Origin: Kordiimonas marina
GTDB lineage: Bacteria > Pseudomonadota > Alphaproteobacteria > Sphingomonadales > Kordiimonadaceae
DNA: 64,000 bases
Reading direction: 5' to 3'
Assembly: GCF_023006325.1 (NCBI RefSeq)
Contig: NZ_JAINDF010000002.1
Location: forward strand, 558,001-622,000
Shown here piece by piece: positions 18,985-27,456 of this stretch (position 1 is the stretch's first letter; every line of letters starts with the position of its first letter). Below the pieces are notes generated by a model. It saw only the letters and a program-made list of their open reading frames with translations, did no database searches and had not been told where the DNA came from. Made by a program: the position numbers and the translations under genes.

Positions 18985-19038
18985 TGTTTCTAAAAAGCAT
19001 CTGACTCATCAGCCGCAGTCCTCCTGCGGCTTTTTTTT
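18985..19038 (+). ncRNA. Candidate short small RNA with CCUCC terminator loop
   Basis: A plus-strand promoter-like pair (TTGACT 18952-18957, 16 bases, TACTAT 18974-18979) is followed 30 bases later by an intrinsic terminator. No plus-strand gene lies upstream for more than 2 kb or downstream before it. The predicted RNA is about 54 nucleotides. The terminator stem AGCCGCAG/CTGCGGCT (19011-19018 with 19024-19031) has loop TCCTC, giving an exposed TCCTCC motif able to pair with Shine-Dalgarno sequences. Confidence 0.45.
19011..19038 (+). terminator. Rho-independent terminator (plus strand, intergenic)
   Basis: An eight-base-pair stem AGCCGCAG/CTGCGGCT with a five-base loop is followed by eight T. 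The T-run is on the plus strand only, so it cannot serve the minus-strand genes on either side. Confidence 0.8.
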
Positions 19039-19078
19039 GCCTGCATACCAGAAGTCTGCACGCCAGTCCCAGACAGCG

Positions 19079-19111
19079 AAAAGGCGCCGCCCGGGGGTAG
19101 GGCAGCGCCTT
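19079..19111 (-). terminator. Terminator of the ferredoxin-NADP reductase gene
   Basis: AAGGCGC/GCGCCTT plus GCCC/GGGC form an interrupted stem 26 bases after the stop codon, with a short TTTT tail on the minus strand. Confidence 0.6.
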
Positions 19112-19136
19112 CTCTGATCGCGTTCCAGTGCGGCGG

Positions 19137-19949
19137 TTAGCCGACGAACGCTTTCTCATAAACATATTCGGCGGGGGCCGCGTTCGAGCCTTCGCTCAGG
19201 CCGAACTTCTGGCACAGCTCGCGCGTGTCTGCCAGCATGGCGGAGGAGCCGCAGATCATCACACGGTCACGCGCCGGGTCGAAGGACGGCAGGTCCAGGC
19301 TTTCGAACAGCTGGCCGTTTTCAATCAGCGTGGTGATGCGGCCGTGGCGGAAGTAGGGCTCGCGCGTGGCGCTGTCGAAATAATTCAGCTTGCCGTCCAC
19401 CAGTTCACCGAGGAATTCGTGGTTCTTGGTCTCGGTCACCACCTGCTTGCTGTAGGCCAGCTCCGCCACGTGGCGGCAGGTGTGGGTGACGATGACGCGG
19501 TTGAACTTCTCATAGGTTTCCGGGTCGCGGATGATGCTGGCGAACGGCGCGAAGCCGGTGCCGGTGGAGAGAAGGTAAAGGTTCTCACCCGGCGTCAGCG
19601 CGTCGAGGACCAGCGTGCCCACGGGCTTGCGGCCCAGCATGACGGTGTCGCCCGGCTGGATTTTCTGCAGGCGGGACGTCAGCGGTCCGTCCGGCACCTT
19701 GATCGAGAAAAACTCAAGCTGGTCGTCCCAGCTCGGGCTCGCGATCGAATAGGCGCGCATGATCGGCTTCTTCTCACCCTCAAGGCCGAGCATGACAAAC
19801 TCGCCGGAGCGGAAGCGGAACCCCGCCGGGCGGCTGATGCGGAACGAAAACAGTGCGTCGGTCCAGTGATGGACGGAAAGCACGGTTTCATAAGTCGGGC
19901 CGGTGGCGGAGGCGGGCTGGCTTTGGGCCAGGGTCTGTGTCGTGGTCAT
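19137..19949 (-). CDS. fpr: Ferredoxin--NADP reductase
   Basis: This FAD enzyme of 270 residues transfers electrons between NADPH and ferredoxin or flavodoxin. The FAD-binding motif is RAYSIASPSW (about 65-74). The pyrophosphate-binding PLTSRLQKIQPGD and the NADP-binding GTGFAPFASIIRDP follow. The C-terminal EYVYEKAFVG has the extended ending seen in proteobacterial subclass-I Fpr. The sequence from VLSVHHWTDALFSFRISRP onward matches Azotobacter- and Rhodobacter-type Fpr. It probably supports oxidative-stress defence and Fe-S assembly. The promoter region contains a GCATTAAT/ATTAATGC inverted repeat and a weak Fur-like TGAGAATAATT on the minus strand. Confidence 0.93.
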   Translation of the reverse strand: MTTTQTLAQSQPASATGPTYETVLSVHHWTDALFSFRISRPAGFRFRSGEFVMLGLEGEKKPIMRAYSIASPSWDDQLEFFSIKVPDGPLTSRLQKIQPGDTVMLGRKPVGTLVLDALTPGENLYLLSTGTGFAPFASIIRDPETYEKFNRVIVTHTCRHVAELAYSKQVVTETKNHEFLGELVDGKLNYFDSATREPYFRHGRITTLIENGQLFESLDLPSFDPARDRVMICGSSAMLADTRELCQKFGLSEGSNAAPAEYVYEKAFVG

Positions 19950-20081
19950 AAACTACTCCGTTACGGGACCGGGAGCTGCTCAGGCGACAGGACTTCCGGG
20001 AAGCAAGCGGGTGATACCACGGCTCCTATGCTAAGTCACCAGCATTTAATCTTAAGGATGAGGAAAAATATTTTTTATAAT

Positions 20082-20113
20082 GCATTAATTTGAAAAATTA
20101 TTCTCATTAATGC
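20082..20113. promoter_or_regulatory. Inverted repeat GCATTAAT-N16-ATTAATGC upstream of fpr
   Basis: Perfect eight-base arms lie 16 bases apart in a very AT-rich block (20040-20113) about 130 bases before the fpr start. The spacer and right arm, read on the minus strand, contain TGAGAATAATT, similar to half a Fur box. The rest of the 19950-20276 gap shows no gene. Confidence 0.4.
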
Positions 20114-20276
20114 GAGTATGGGGATTGGATTTAGGAAAAAGCCACTGTTATGCGGTTGGCGCAACGCTGGGCTGTCGTGGGGGCAGGTGCGGCCACGTGC
20201 CTCATGACCTACCCGCTGGAGGGGGAAAGTCAACTGCTTTTGTCGTGGCGTGGGACCTTGTGCCGCGGGAAAGGGC

Positions 20277-20699
20277 TCAGCCGTCTTTCGGTAGCGCCTT
20301 CTGGAGGAGGGTGACGACCTTCTGGGCTTCATCAGGTTTGAGGTCGAGGAAGAAGCGTTCGGCCATCTGGACGCGCAGCTTGGCAATGTCGCTCACCGCC
20401 TGTTCGCCCTTCTTCGTCATCGCCACATGGTTGGTGCGCTTGTCGGTGGCGTCCTTTTCCCGCCGGATATAGCCGTCCGCTTCCAGCCGTTTGAGCGCAC
20501 GCCCGGCGTTGCTGCGGTCGATCAACAGTCCGGCGGACAGCTTGTCCTGCGTGGTCTTGCCGCCCGCTTCATTTAGGAGGGTCAGGAGCCGCGCCTCGGT
20601 ATGGTTGAGGCCAAGGACGACGAAGGACCGTTCGGCAGCCTGATAGCGCCGCCTGGCCAGCGTGCCGATCATGTCGAAAAGCGTCAGAAAACTGTCCAT
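20277..20699 (-). CDS. MarR-family transcriptional regulator
   Basis: This winged-helix repressor of 140 residues has the DNA-binding part TEARLLTLLNEAGGKTTQDKLSAGLLIDRSNAGRALKRLEADGYIRREKDATDKRTNHVAMTKKG in pieces typical of MarR, with the DxRxxxV/L wing (DATDKRTNHV). I start it at ATG 20699 (MDSFLTLFDM), preceded by GGGGAATAGGGA. It is divergent from a methyltransferase gene. A perfect 20-base palindrome lies between its own -35 (TTGACA) and -10-like elements, which strongly suggests autoregulation. Confidence 0.88.
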   Translation of the reverse strand: MDSFLTLFDMIGTLARRRYQAAERSFVVLGLNHTEARLLTLLNEAGGKTTQDKLSAGLLIDRSNAGRALKRLEADGYIRREKDATDKRTNHVAMTKKGEQAVSDIAKLRVQMAERFFLDLKPDEAQKVVTLLQKALPKDG

Positions 20700-20740
20700 G
20701 TCCCTATTCCCCACCTTGACAATACTGCCGTTCTCTATAA

Positions 20741-20760
20741 ATATGCGTGCGCACGCATAT
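20741..20760. promoter_or_regulatory. Perfect palindromic operator ATATGCGTGCGCACGCATAT
   Basis: The 20-base exact palindrome is centred in the divergent MarR/methyltransferase promoter. It is nested inside a second inverted pair, TTGACAAT (20717-20724) and ATTGTCAA (20761-20768), whose TTGACA parts can act as -35 boxes for the two directions. It is the expected MarR binding site. Confidence 0.75.
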
Positions 20761-20785
20761 ATTGTCAATCAAGAAGGTGGCGAAA

Positions 20786-21364
20786 ATGGATAGAGAAGAA
20801 ATGGGCGCACTCCTGAGCCCGATGTTTGGAAAAATCGCGCATGATGGTGACCTTGTTCTGAAGGCGCTGAACTTGCCCAAAGATGCCGCGATCCTCGATG
20901 TCGGCACCGGTGCGGGCACCTTCGCCATCTTCCTCGCCTCCGAAGGCTTTAATGTGCTGACCGGTGAGCCGGAGACCGATACCTCCCACTATGCGGGCAA
21001 AGACTGGGCTTCGAACGCCGAGAAGGTCGGCCTCAGGGACAAGATCCGCTTTCAGGCGTTCGACGCAGGCGCCATGCCGTTCGCGGACGGGGCTTATGAC
21101 GCCGTCTTCTTCTTCGGGGTGCTCCACCATATCGATGAGGCCATCCGTGCCGATGTGCTGAAGGAAGCGCTGCGCGTGGCGGGCAATAAAGGCTCGGTCG
21201 TCTTCTTCGAGCCGCGGCAGGAAACGCTGGAAAAGCTGTGGACCACCGACCCGGACCACCCGCTGGCCGCCAACCCGGCCGACTATCTGCCGGGTAAGGA
21301 TGTGAGCGAACAGAAGCTCGAAGGCCAGATGATGAATATCTATATCTACCGGAACGCCGCCTGA
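20786..21364 (+). CDS. Class I SAM-dependent methyltransferase
   Basis: This protein of 192 residues has motif I AILDVGTGAGTFAIFLA (about 35-51), an acidic loop GEPE where ribose hydroxyls bind, motif II-like DAVFFFGVLHHI, and GSVVFFEPR. It belongs to the UbiE/Methyltransf_11-25 group. The substrate is not predictable. ATG 20786 follows AAGGTGG. The gene is divergent from and probably controlled by the MarR protein, an arrangement often seen for small-molecule resistance or detoxification. Confidence 0.85.
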   Translation: MDREEMGALLSPMFGKIAHDGDLVLKALNLPKDAAILDVGTGAGTFAIFLASEGFNVLTGEPETDTSHYAGKDWASNAEKVGLRDKIRFQAFDAGAMPFADGAYDAVFFFGVLHHIDEAIRADVLKEALRVAGNKGSVVFFEPRQETLEKLWTTDPDHPLAANPADYLPGKDVSEQKLEGQMMNIYIYRNAA

Positions 21365-21386
21365 CTTCAGGGTGCTCTCGCTGGGG

Positions 21387-23078
21387 CTATTTGGCCCCGG
21401 CTTCGCCTTCAAGCGCGCGATAGTCGCTTGCCCGCAGGCTGTCCAGCAGCGTCTGGACAGTGTCTGCGTCCGCCCCGCCCGCGCGGGCGACCTCCGCCCC
21501 CAGTTGCAGGCTGGCCTCCAATGTTTCCGGCACCGTGTGGCTGGCCCCGCGGGACAGCAGGTGTTTGGCCGTGCGTACATCATGAGCACGGGCATGAACC
21601 GGCAGGGCCGGGAACTGGGTGCGGGCGGCCTCCAGCGTGTGTTCCACCGTTTTCGGGTCCCGCATGGTCAACACCAGTAGCGCGGCGTTCTTGGCCCCCA
21701 CGGCATTGAGAATTTCCGTCCGGCTCGCATCGCCATAATAGGCGCCGATGCCGAGCGCGCGGGCGCGGGCGACATTGTCGGGGTCCAGGTCGATCGCGGT
21801 GGCGGGCAGCCCCAGCTCCTTCAGCATCCGTGCCACGGTTTCGCCGACCCGGCCAAAGCCTGCGATCAGCACATGGCCGTCGCGCTCGCCCGCTGCCTCC
21901 GGGGCGGGGACGGGCGCGGCCCTGGGGGCCAGCCGCTCCGCGAGCATCACCAGAAGCGGCGTCACGGCCATGCCGAGCGCGATCACGGCGGTGAGGAGGT
22001 CGGTCAGGTCTGTGGTCATCACGCCTTCAGCCTTGGCATAGGCGAACAGCACGAAGCCGAATTCCCCGGCCTGCGAGAGGAGCGCGCCGGCCTTGATGGC
22101 GTCCGGCAGGGTCAGCTTGCTCAGTCGCATCAGCGGGGTGACGATGACGGCCTTGAGGACCAGCAGCACGGTCAGCAAGGTCAGGATGGTGCCGGTGTGC
22201 ACCGTCAGCACCCGGATATCGAGCCCCATGCCGACCGAGATGAAAAACAGGCCGAGGAGAAGCCCGCGGAAGGGCTGGATATCCAGCTCAATCTGGTGGC
22301 GGTAGGCGGAATCGGCGAGGAGGACCCCGGCGAGGAACGCGCCCATCGCCATCGACAGCCCGGCGTGTTCCATCAGCCAGCCGAAGCCCAGTACCAGAAG
22401 GAGCGCCAGCGCGGTAAACACCTCCGGCGTGCGGCTGGAAGCCACAAGGCCGATGACCGGGTTGATCAGAAGCCGCCCGCCGATGATGGCGGCGGCCAAG
22501 ATCGCCACCGATTCCAGAAACGCGAGCCCGAGCGACATGCTGAGGGTAAACTCGGCATGGCCGAGCGCGGGCACGAGCGCGAGCAGCGGCACCACAGCCA
22601 AATCCTGGAACAGCAGCACGGAGAAGCTGGCGCGGCCCCACTGGCTGGAAAGCTGGCCCTTGGTCGCCATCAGTTGCACGCCAAAGGCGGTGGAGGAGAG
22701 CGCGAGGCCAAAGCCGATGATCACCGCGGGGCCAACCCCAAGGCCGAGGCCGAAGGCGGCGAGCAGGGACAACAATGCCCCGGTGATCAGAAGCTGCAGG
22801 CTGCCAAGGCCGAACACATGCCGCCGCATCACCCACAGGCGGGAGGGTTTCAATTCCACGCCAATCAGGAACAGCAGGAACACCACGCCGAACTCGCCAA
22901 GATGCGCGATGCCTTCGGGGCTTTTGATCAGGCCGAGGCCGAAGGGGCCGATGAGGGCGCCGCCGACCAGATAGCCGAGGATGGCGCCGAGGCCGAGGCG
23001 GCTGAACAGCGTGGCGGCGGTTACAGCCACAGCCATCAGGCTCAGGATTTCAATGAGCAGCGTGTCACCGGGCATCAT
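21387..23078 (-). CDS. Kef-type K+/H+ antiporter with RCK-N domain
   Basis: This protein of 563 residues has a 12-13-helix CPA2 antiporter domain (about 1-390) with the HLGEFGVVFLLFLIGVELKPSRLW, LSSTAFGVQLM and LLFQDLAVVPLLAL motifs of KefB/KefC. A cytoplasmic TrkA-N domain from about 400 has the nucleotide motif GFGRVGETVARML. In E. coli KefC these pumps are gated by glutathione adducts and acidify the cell against electrophiles. A glutathione S-transferase gene lies just upstream on the same strand (about 90 bases), which fits electrophile defence. Either of the first two ATGs could start translation. Confidence 0.92.
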   Translation of the reverse strand: MMPGDTLLIEILSLMAVAVTAATLFSRLGLGAILGYLVGGALIGPFGLGLIKSPEGIAHLGEFGVVFLLFLIGVELKPSRLWVMRRHVFGLGSLQLLITGALLSLLAAFGLGLGVGPAVIIGFGLALSSTAFGVQLMATKGQLSSQWGRASFSVLLFQDLAVVPLLALVPALGHAEFTLSMSLGLAFLESVAILAAAIIGGRLLINPVIGLVASSRTPEVFTALALLLVLGFGWLMEHAGLSMAMGAFLAGVLLADSAYRHQIELDIQPFRGLLLGLFFISVGMGLDIRVLTVHTGTILTLLTVLLVLKAVIVTPLMRLSKLTLPDAIKAGALLSQAGEFGFVLFAYAKAEGVMTTDLTDLLTAVIALGMAVTPLLVMLAERLAPRAAPVPAPEAAGERDGHVLIAGFGRVGETVARMLKELGLPATAIDLDPDNVARARALGIGAYYGDASRTEILNAVGAKNAALLVLTMRDPKTVEHTLEAARTQFPALPVHARAHDVRTAKHLLSRGASHTVPETLEASLQLGAEVARAGGADADTVQTLLDSLRASDYRALEGEAGAK

Positions 23079-23169
23079 GGGCGGACGGGGGCCTCCTTCC
23101 CCTAAAGGTCAGGTTCCCCACCAGTGTGCGGTCTCCCCCACCGGAAGGCAAGGGAATGCGGTTTGGCCT

Positions 23170-23751
23170 CTAGCTGATACCGATCTCCGCGTGGCAGCGG
23201 TCGACCCAGGCTTTCACATTGGCCCGTCCTTCAAGGCTGAAGCCGCCTTCGTGCGCGAACTGGGTGTAGGCGAGAAGTGCTATGTCGGCGAGGGTGAAGC
23301 CGCTGTCGGTCAGCCAGTCCTTACCCTCGAGCGCGTCTTCCATGAGGTCGAGCGCCGCGTTGCCGCGCTCCACGCGCCAACCGTCCAGCTCATTGAACGG
23401 CTTGCCGAGATATTTATGGTGGAAGCGGCAGACGGCGATATAGGGCTCGTGGCTATATTGCTCCCAGAACAGCCATTCATCGACCTTGGCGGCGGCGAAG
23501 GCATCGTCCGGCAACAGGCGGCTGCCGCGCGCCAGGTAGCGGATGATGGCGTTTGACTGCGCCAGCGTGCGGCCGTCATCCAGCTCGATCATCGGCACCT
23601 GGCCCTGCGGGTTCTTGGCGAGATAGTCGGGCGTGCGGCTGTCACCCTTCAGGACGTCCGCCTCGACCCATTCGTAAGGAATGCCGAGCAAATCGGCGGT
23701 ATATTTCACCTTCAGGCAGTTGCCTGAAATCATGTCGCCATAGATTTTCAT
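23170..23751 (-). CDS. Glutathione S-transferase
   Basis: This protein of 193 residues has an N-terminal thioredoxin-fold domain (1-78) with NPQGQVPMIELDDGRTLAQSNAIIRYLA, which contains the cis-proline V-P and the QSNAI glutathione-binding motif. The C-terminal domain is all-helical, with the TLADIALLAY N-capping box. It conjugates glutathione to electrophiles. It lies directly upstream of the Kef antiporter gene on the same strand and may share its transcript. Confidence 0.92.
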   Translation of the reverse strand: MKIYGDMISGNCLKVKYTADLLGIPYEWVEADVLKGDSRTPDYLAKNPQGQVPMIELDDGRTLAQSNAIIRYLARGSRLLPDDAFAAAKVDEWLFWEQYSHEPYIAVCRFHHKYLGKPFNELDGWRVERGNAALDLMEDALEGKDWLTDSGFTLADIALLAYTQFAHEGGFSLEGRANVKAWVDRCHAEIGIS

Positions 23752-23971
23752 TATGGGGTTTCTCCGTCGCTGTCGCCCTCAAAAAATACAGGGGCGCGCG
23801 GGGGCGGGCAAGCCAGCGGCAGCACAAGATTTTATGCCGATGATGGATCAGGTCAGGTTGTGTGATGGGCGGGCATGGATATGATGTCGCACCTGCCTAT
23901 CTCCGGACAAGATTTGACCCTATATTTGTTTGGGATTGACCCGGTAGCTGTATGAGGACTATAGCCGCGCC

Positions 23972-24460
23972 ATGAAACTCAATGAAGGCATCGAATGGGG
24001 CATCCACTGCTGTGGCCTTCTGGCGACCCTGCCGGAAGGGGCGGCGCTGCCCACCACCAAGCTGGCTGAGTTTTTCGACCTGCCGAAGGACTATCTGGCC
24101 AAGCATCTGCAGCATCTGTCCCGCGCGGGGCTGGTGAACAGCAGCCGTGGGCCCGGGGGCGGTTACAGCCTTGCCCGCCCGGCGGACAAGATCCGGCTTC
24201 TCGATATCGTTGAGGCGATCGACGGCAAGGGACCGAGCTTCCGCTGCGCCGAAATCCGCCGCCGTGGGCCGTCCGCTGTCGGCAGTGAATGCTACCAGAA
24301 GGACTGCTGTATCTCCCGTGCGATGCTGAGGGCCGATGCCGCCTGGCGCCAGTCGCTTGCGTCCGTCACGCTCGCCACGCTCTGCGATGAGTCGAAAGAG
24401 GACATGCCGTCCGAGCAGTTCCAGAAGGCCCAGGCCTGGATCGAACAGGAAGTCGGCTAA
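23972..24460 (+). CDS. Rrf2-family transcriptional regulator
   Basis: This winged-helix protein of 162 residues has the family motif LAEFFDLPKDYLAKHLQHLSRAGLVNSSRGPGGGYSLARP, including the wing RGPGGGYSLARP, and LLDIVEAIDG. Three to four cysteines (FRCAEI and ECYQKDCC) lie where IscR and NsrR bind an iron-sulfur cluster, so a redox, NO or iron signal is likely. No target is evident. It is separated by 99 bases from the downstream paraoxonase-like gene on the same strand. Confidence 0.9.
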   Translation: MKLNEGIEWGIHCCGLLATLPEGAALPTTKLAEFFDLPKDYLAKHLQHLSRAGLVNSSRGPGGGYSLARPADKIRLLDIVEAIDGKGPSFRCAEIRRRGPSAVGSECYQKDCCISRAMLRADAAWRQSLASVTLATLCDESKEDMPSEQFQKAQAWIEQEVG

Positions 24461-24559
24461 GCGCTTCCCGGGCTTCCCGCTATCTCCAAGATTGAAGAGT
24501 GCAATTCTGCCTCACCTGTCATACGCTTGTAAGGCTTATGGCAAACGGGGAGGTGTGTG

Positions 24560-25672
24560 ATGGCTGGGAATAAACGCATCAAAGGCGGCCGGGTCGCCCG
24601 GCGCTGGGTGATCGGCATGGCGGCGGTGGTACTGGTCGCCGCGGGCTACGCCTATGACATGATGTCGGACGCCGGGGTCTTCCGCACGCTCCACCCGCAC
24701 TTCTCAGGCAAATGCACCGCGATTGGGGGCGTGGTCGGGGTGGAGGACATCACCATCGACGGCGGCGGTATCGCCTATCTATCCAGCCATGACCGCCGCC
24801 TTTGGATGAAAACCGGCAAGGCCGACGGCGCGATCTACCTGTACCGCGCCGGCAGCCACGCTGAACCGATCAAACTGCCGAACGATTACAAGAAGCCATT
24901 CCACCCGCACGGGCTGAGCCTGTGGAAGGGCCGCGACGGCGCGCCGGACCGGCTGTTCGTCATCAACCACCCGGAAGAAAGCCAGAAGGCGATGGACCCC
25001 AGCACCATCACCTCCCAGGTGGAGATTTTCGACATCCGCGACGACGGCCTCCATCATATCCGCACGATGAAGCCGGATGAGAATTACAGCCTCAATGACG
25101 TGGTCGCCGTCGGGCCGGATACCTTCTATGCCTCCATCGACAAGGGCAGCCTGTCGGCGATCGGCAAGAAGCTGGAGCTGTGGGGGCGGCTGCCCAAGGG
25201 CGGCATCGCCTACGGCACCATCAACGGCATGCGCTTCCTCAAAGACGGGCTGACCTACGCGAACGGCATTCAGGCAAGCCGGGACGGCAAGTGGATATTC
25301 GTCTCCGAAACCACGGGCCAGCGCGTGCGTGCCTATGCCCGCGATGCCGAAACCGGGGCGCTGACGGAAAAAGCGTCGGTGGATATCCCGTCCGGCCTCG
25401 ACAATATCGAACTGGCCGATGACGGCACGCTCTATATCGGGGCACACCCCAAGCTGTTCGCCTTCACCGCGCACGCCAAGGACCCGGCCAAGCGCTCGCC
25501 CTCGCAAGTGTGGAAGGTCAGCTTTGACGGCAAGGCATTCGGCAAGCCCAAGGAAGTTTACTTGAGCGACGGCAACCCACTGTCGGGCTCCAGCGTCGCG
25601 GCCCCCTATAAAGGCGGGATGCTGATCGGCGGGGTGTTCGACCCGCTCATTCTGGATTGCGACGCCCGGTAA
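24560..25672 (+). CDS. Paraoxonase/arylesterase-like six-bladed propeller
   Basis: This protein of about 370 residues has an N-terminal membrane anchor (WVIGMAAVVLVAAGYAYDMM, about 15-36) and a calcium-dependent beta-propeller. It matches the PON family by VEDITIDGGGIAYLSS near the N-terminus, SLNDVVAVGPDTFYAS, YANGIQASRDGKWIFVSE, LDNIELADDGTLYIGAHPK and the family ending GSSVAAPYKGGMLIGGVFDPLILDC. Such enzymes hydrolyse lactones and aryl esters at the periplasmic face. A lactonase (quorum-quenching) role is possible but not shown. ATG 24560 follows GGGGAGG. GTG 24557 is the alternative. Confidence 0.85.
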   Translation: MAGNKRIKGGRVARRWVIGMAAVVLVAAGYAYDMMSDAGVFRTLHPHFSGKCTAIGGVVGVEDITIDGGGIAYLSSHDRRLWMKTGKADGAIYLYRAGSHAEPIKLPNDYKKPFHPHGLSLWKGRDGAPDRLFVINHPEESQKAMDPSTITSQVEIFDIRDDGLHHIRTMKPDENYSLNDVVAVGPDTFYASIDKGSLSAIGKKLELWGRLPKGGIAYGTINGMRFLKDGLTYANGIQASRDGKWIFVSETTGQRVRAYARDAETGALTEKASVDIPSGLDNIELADDGTLYIGAHPKLFAFTAHAKDPAKRSPSQVWKVSFDGKAFGKPKEVYLSDGNPLSGSSVAAPYKGGMLIGGVFDPLILDCDAR

Positions 25673-25683
25673 GGGCAGGCTAG

Positions 25684-26052
25684 TTATACGGCCGGGTAGG
25701 CGGCCTTGATTTCGCCCATGCGGGCGCGGGCGGCGGCCAGCCAGTCGGCGTCTTCCTCGGCCTGCTCGGCAATTTCACCGGCCTGGTCGCTGCCGTTTTC
25801 CTGCGCGATCATGTCCCACGCGGCGGCTTCGACGTCAAAGTCCCACGCTTCGGCCTCCTCGCCGAAGGTGTCTTCTTCAAGGTCGGTGCACAGATAGAAG
25901 GCGACCATGGCCTGCGCGTCAGCATACCCTTCGCGGGCGAGGGTCAGGAACGCGCGGAAGGCGGCCACATGGTCCTGCGCCACATCCTCCCCGTCCATCA
26001 GTTTTTCGGCGGCCTCGAAGCGGGCGGTCTGGTCCTCAAGGGTCTTGGTCAC
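25684..26052 (-). CDS. Small acidic Sel1-like repeat protein
   Basis: This protein of 122 residues is rich in Glu, Asp and Ala. The segment AEKLMDGEDVAQDHVAAFRAFLTLAREGYADAQAMVAFYL follows the Sel1/TPR-like pattern of paired helices with A..G..DAQ..vA.yL. A second, more degenerate acidic helical pair follows. There is no signal peptide. It may be a protein-protein adaptor; no function is assigned. It is convergent with the paraoxonase-like gene, 11 bases away. Confidence 0.7.
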   Translation of the reverse strand: MTKTLEDQTARFEAAEKLMDGEDVAQDHVAAFRAFLTLAREGYADAQAMVAFYLCTDLEEDTFGEEAEAWDFDVEAAAWDMIAQENGSDQAGEIAEQAEEDADWLAAARARMGEIKAAYPAV

Positions 26053-26210
26053 CGGCGTCTCCTCTGTCCGTTCTATTCAGTCTGGCTGGCCACCTTATGG
26101 CCAAGCTTGCCGCCTTTCGCCATAGAAAAAGTTCCATTTGCCATCATATGCCCTATATCTGCTGTTCATATATTCATGTGAAGCCAATTTCCTTTGAGCC
26201 GGAGACGACG

Positions 26211-27383
26211 ATGCAATCTTTCCATCCGCCCCTGCGCACCCTGATGGGCCCTGGGCCTTCTGACGTTCACCCCCGCATTCTGGAAGCCATGGCACGGCCG
26301 ACCATCGGCCACCTCGACCCCGCTTTCCAGGGCATGATGGAGGAGCTGAAGGAAGGCCTGAAGGCGCTGTTTAAAACCGAAAACCGGCTGACCTTCCCGG
26401 TCTCCGCCCCCGGATCGGCGGGCATGGAAACCTGCTTCGTCAACCTGGTGGAAGAAGGCGACACCGTCGTCGTGATCAAGAACGGCGTGTTCGGCAACCG
26501 CATGTGTGAAAACGTCACCCGCGCGGGCGGTGTGGTCGTTGAGATCAACGTCGAGTGGGGCAAGGCGCCGGACCCGGCGGTGGTCGATGCCACGCTGAGC
26601 GACCATCCGGAAGCCTGCATCCTCGCCTTCGTGCACGCCGAAACCTCAACTGGCGTGCTGGCCGATGCCGCCGCCCTGTGCGCGATCGCGCAGAAGCACA
26701 AATGCCTGACCATCATGGACGCGGTCACCAGCGTCGGCGGTGTGCCGGTGCTGATCGACGAGTGGGGCGTGGATGCGGTTTATACCGGATCGCAGAAATG
26801 CCTGTCGTGCGCGCCGGGCCTGTCGCCCGTGTCCTTCTCCGAACGCGCGCTTGAGCGCGTGCGCTCCCGCGCCACGCCGGTGCATAGCTGGTTCATGGAC
26901 CTGTCGCTCGTCATGGCCTACTGGGACGGGCAGGGCGGCCGCAGTTACCACCACACAGCCCCCGTGAACGCGCTTTACGGCCTGCATGAATCGCTGGTCA
27001 TGCTGTTCGAGGAAGGGCTTGAGGAAGCGTGGGATCGCCATGCGGCCATGCATAAAAGCCTCGCCGCCGGGCTTGAGGCCTTGGGGCTTGAGTTCCTGGT
27101 TGCCGAAGATATCCGCCTGCCGCAGCTGAATGCCGTCAAGGTGCCGGAAGGCGTCGATGAAGCCAGCATCCGGGCCTACCTTCTGGACGCCCACAATCTG
27201 GAAATCGGCGCCGGGCTCGGCCCGATGGCCGGCAAGGTCTGGCGGATCGGCCTGATGGGCACCAGTGCGTGCGAGAAGAACATCGACCTGTGCCTGACCG
27301 CGCTTGCCGATGCGCTCACCCGCCATCAGCATCCGGCGGATGCCGCCAAGGCGCTTGCCGCCGCCAAGGCTGTTCGTGGTTAA
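26211..27383 (+). CDS. Class V aminotransferase (alanine/serine--glyoxylate type)
   Basis: This PLP enzyme of 390 residues belongs to the AGXT group. The opening TLMGPGPSDVHPRILEAMARPTIGHLDPAF is characteristic. SAPGSAGMET binds the cofactor phosphate. ETSTGV follows. The aspartate is in IMDAVTSVGG and the PLP lysine is K196 in TGSQKCLSCAPG. It transfers an amino group from alanine or serine to glyoxylate. Starting at ATG 26211 (GGAGA upstream) gives the usual family length. The longer frame from 26097 is not needed. Confidence 0.93.
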   Translation: MQSFHPPLRTLMGPGPSDVHPRILEAMARPTIGHLDPAFQGMMEELKEGLKALFKTENRLTFPVSAPGSAGMETCFVNLVEEGDTVVVIKNGVFGNRMCENVTRAGGVVVEINVEWGKAPDPAVVDATLSDHPEACILAFVHAETSTGVLADAAALCAIAQKHKCLTIMDAVTSVGGVPVLIDEWGVDAVYTGSQKCLSCAPGLSPVSFSERALERVRSRATPVHSWFMDLSLVMAYWDGQGGRSYHHTAPVNALYGLHESLVMLFEEGLEEAWDRHAAMHKSLAAGLEALGLEFLVAEDIRLPQLNAVKVPEGVDEASIRAYLLDAHNLEIGAGLGPMAGKVWRIGLMGTSACEKNIDLCLTALADALTRHQHPADAAKALAAAKAVRG

Positions 27384-27425
27384 GACTGGGCGCGGCTGAA
27401 GATAAAAATTCTCTGAAAAGAAATG

Positions 27426-27455
27426 GGGCCACCCTTTGCCGGGGTGGCCCTTTTT
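27426..27455. terminator. Bidirectional terminator between convergent genes
   Basis: GGGCCACCC/GGGTGGCCC, a nine-base-pair stem, has a TTTTTCTT tail on the plus strand. It ends two bases before the stop codon of the convergent small membrane-protein gene. Confidence 0.85.
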
Positions 27456-27456
27456 C

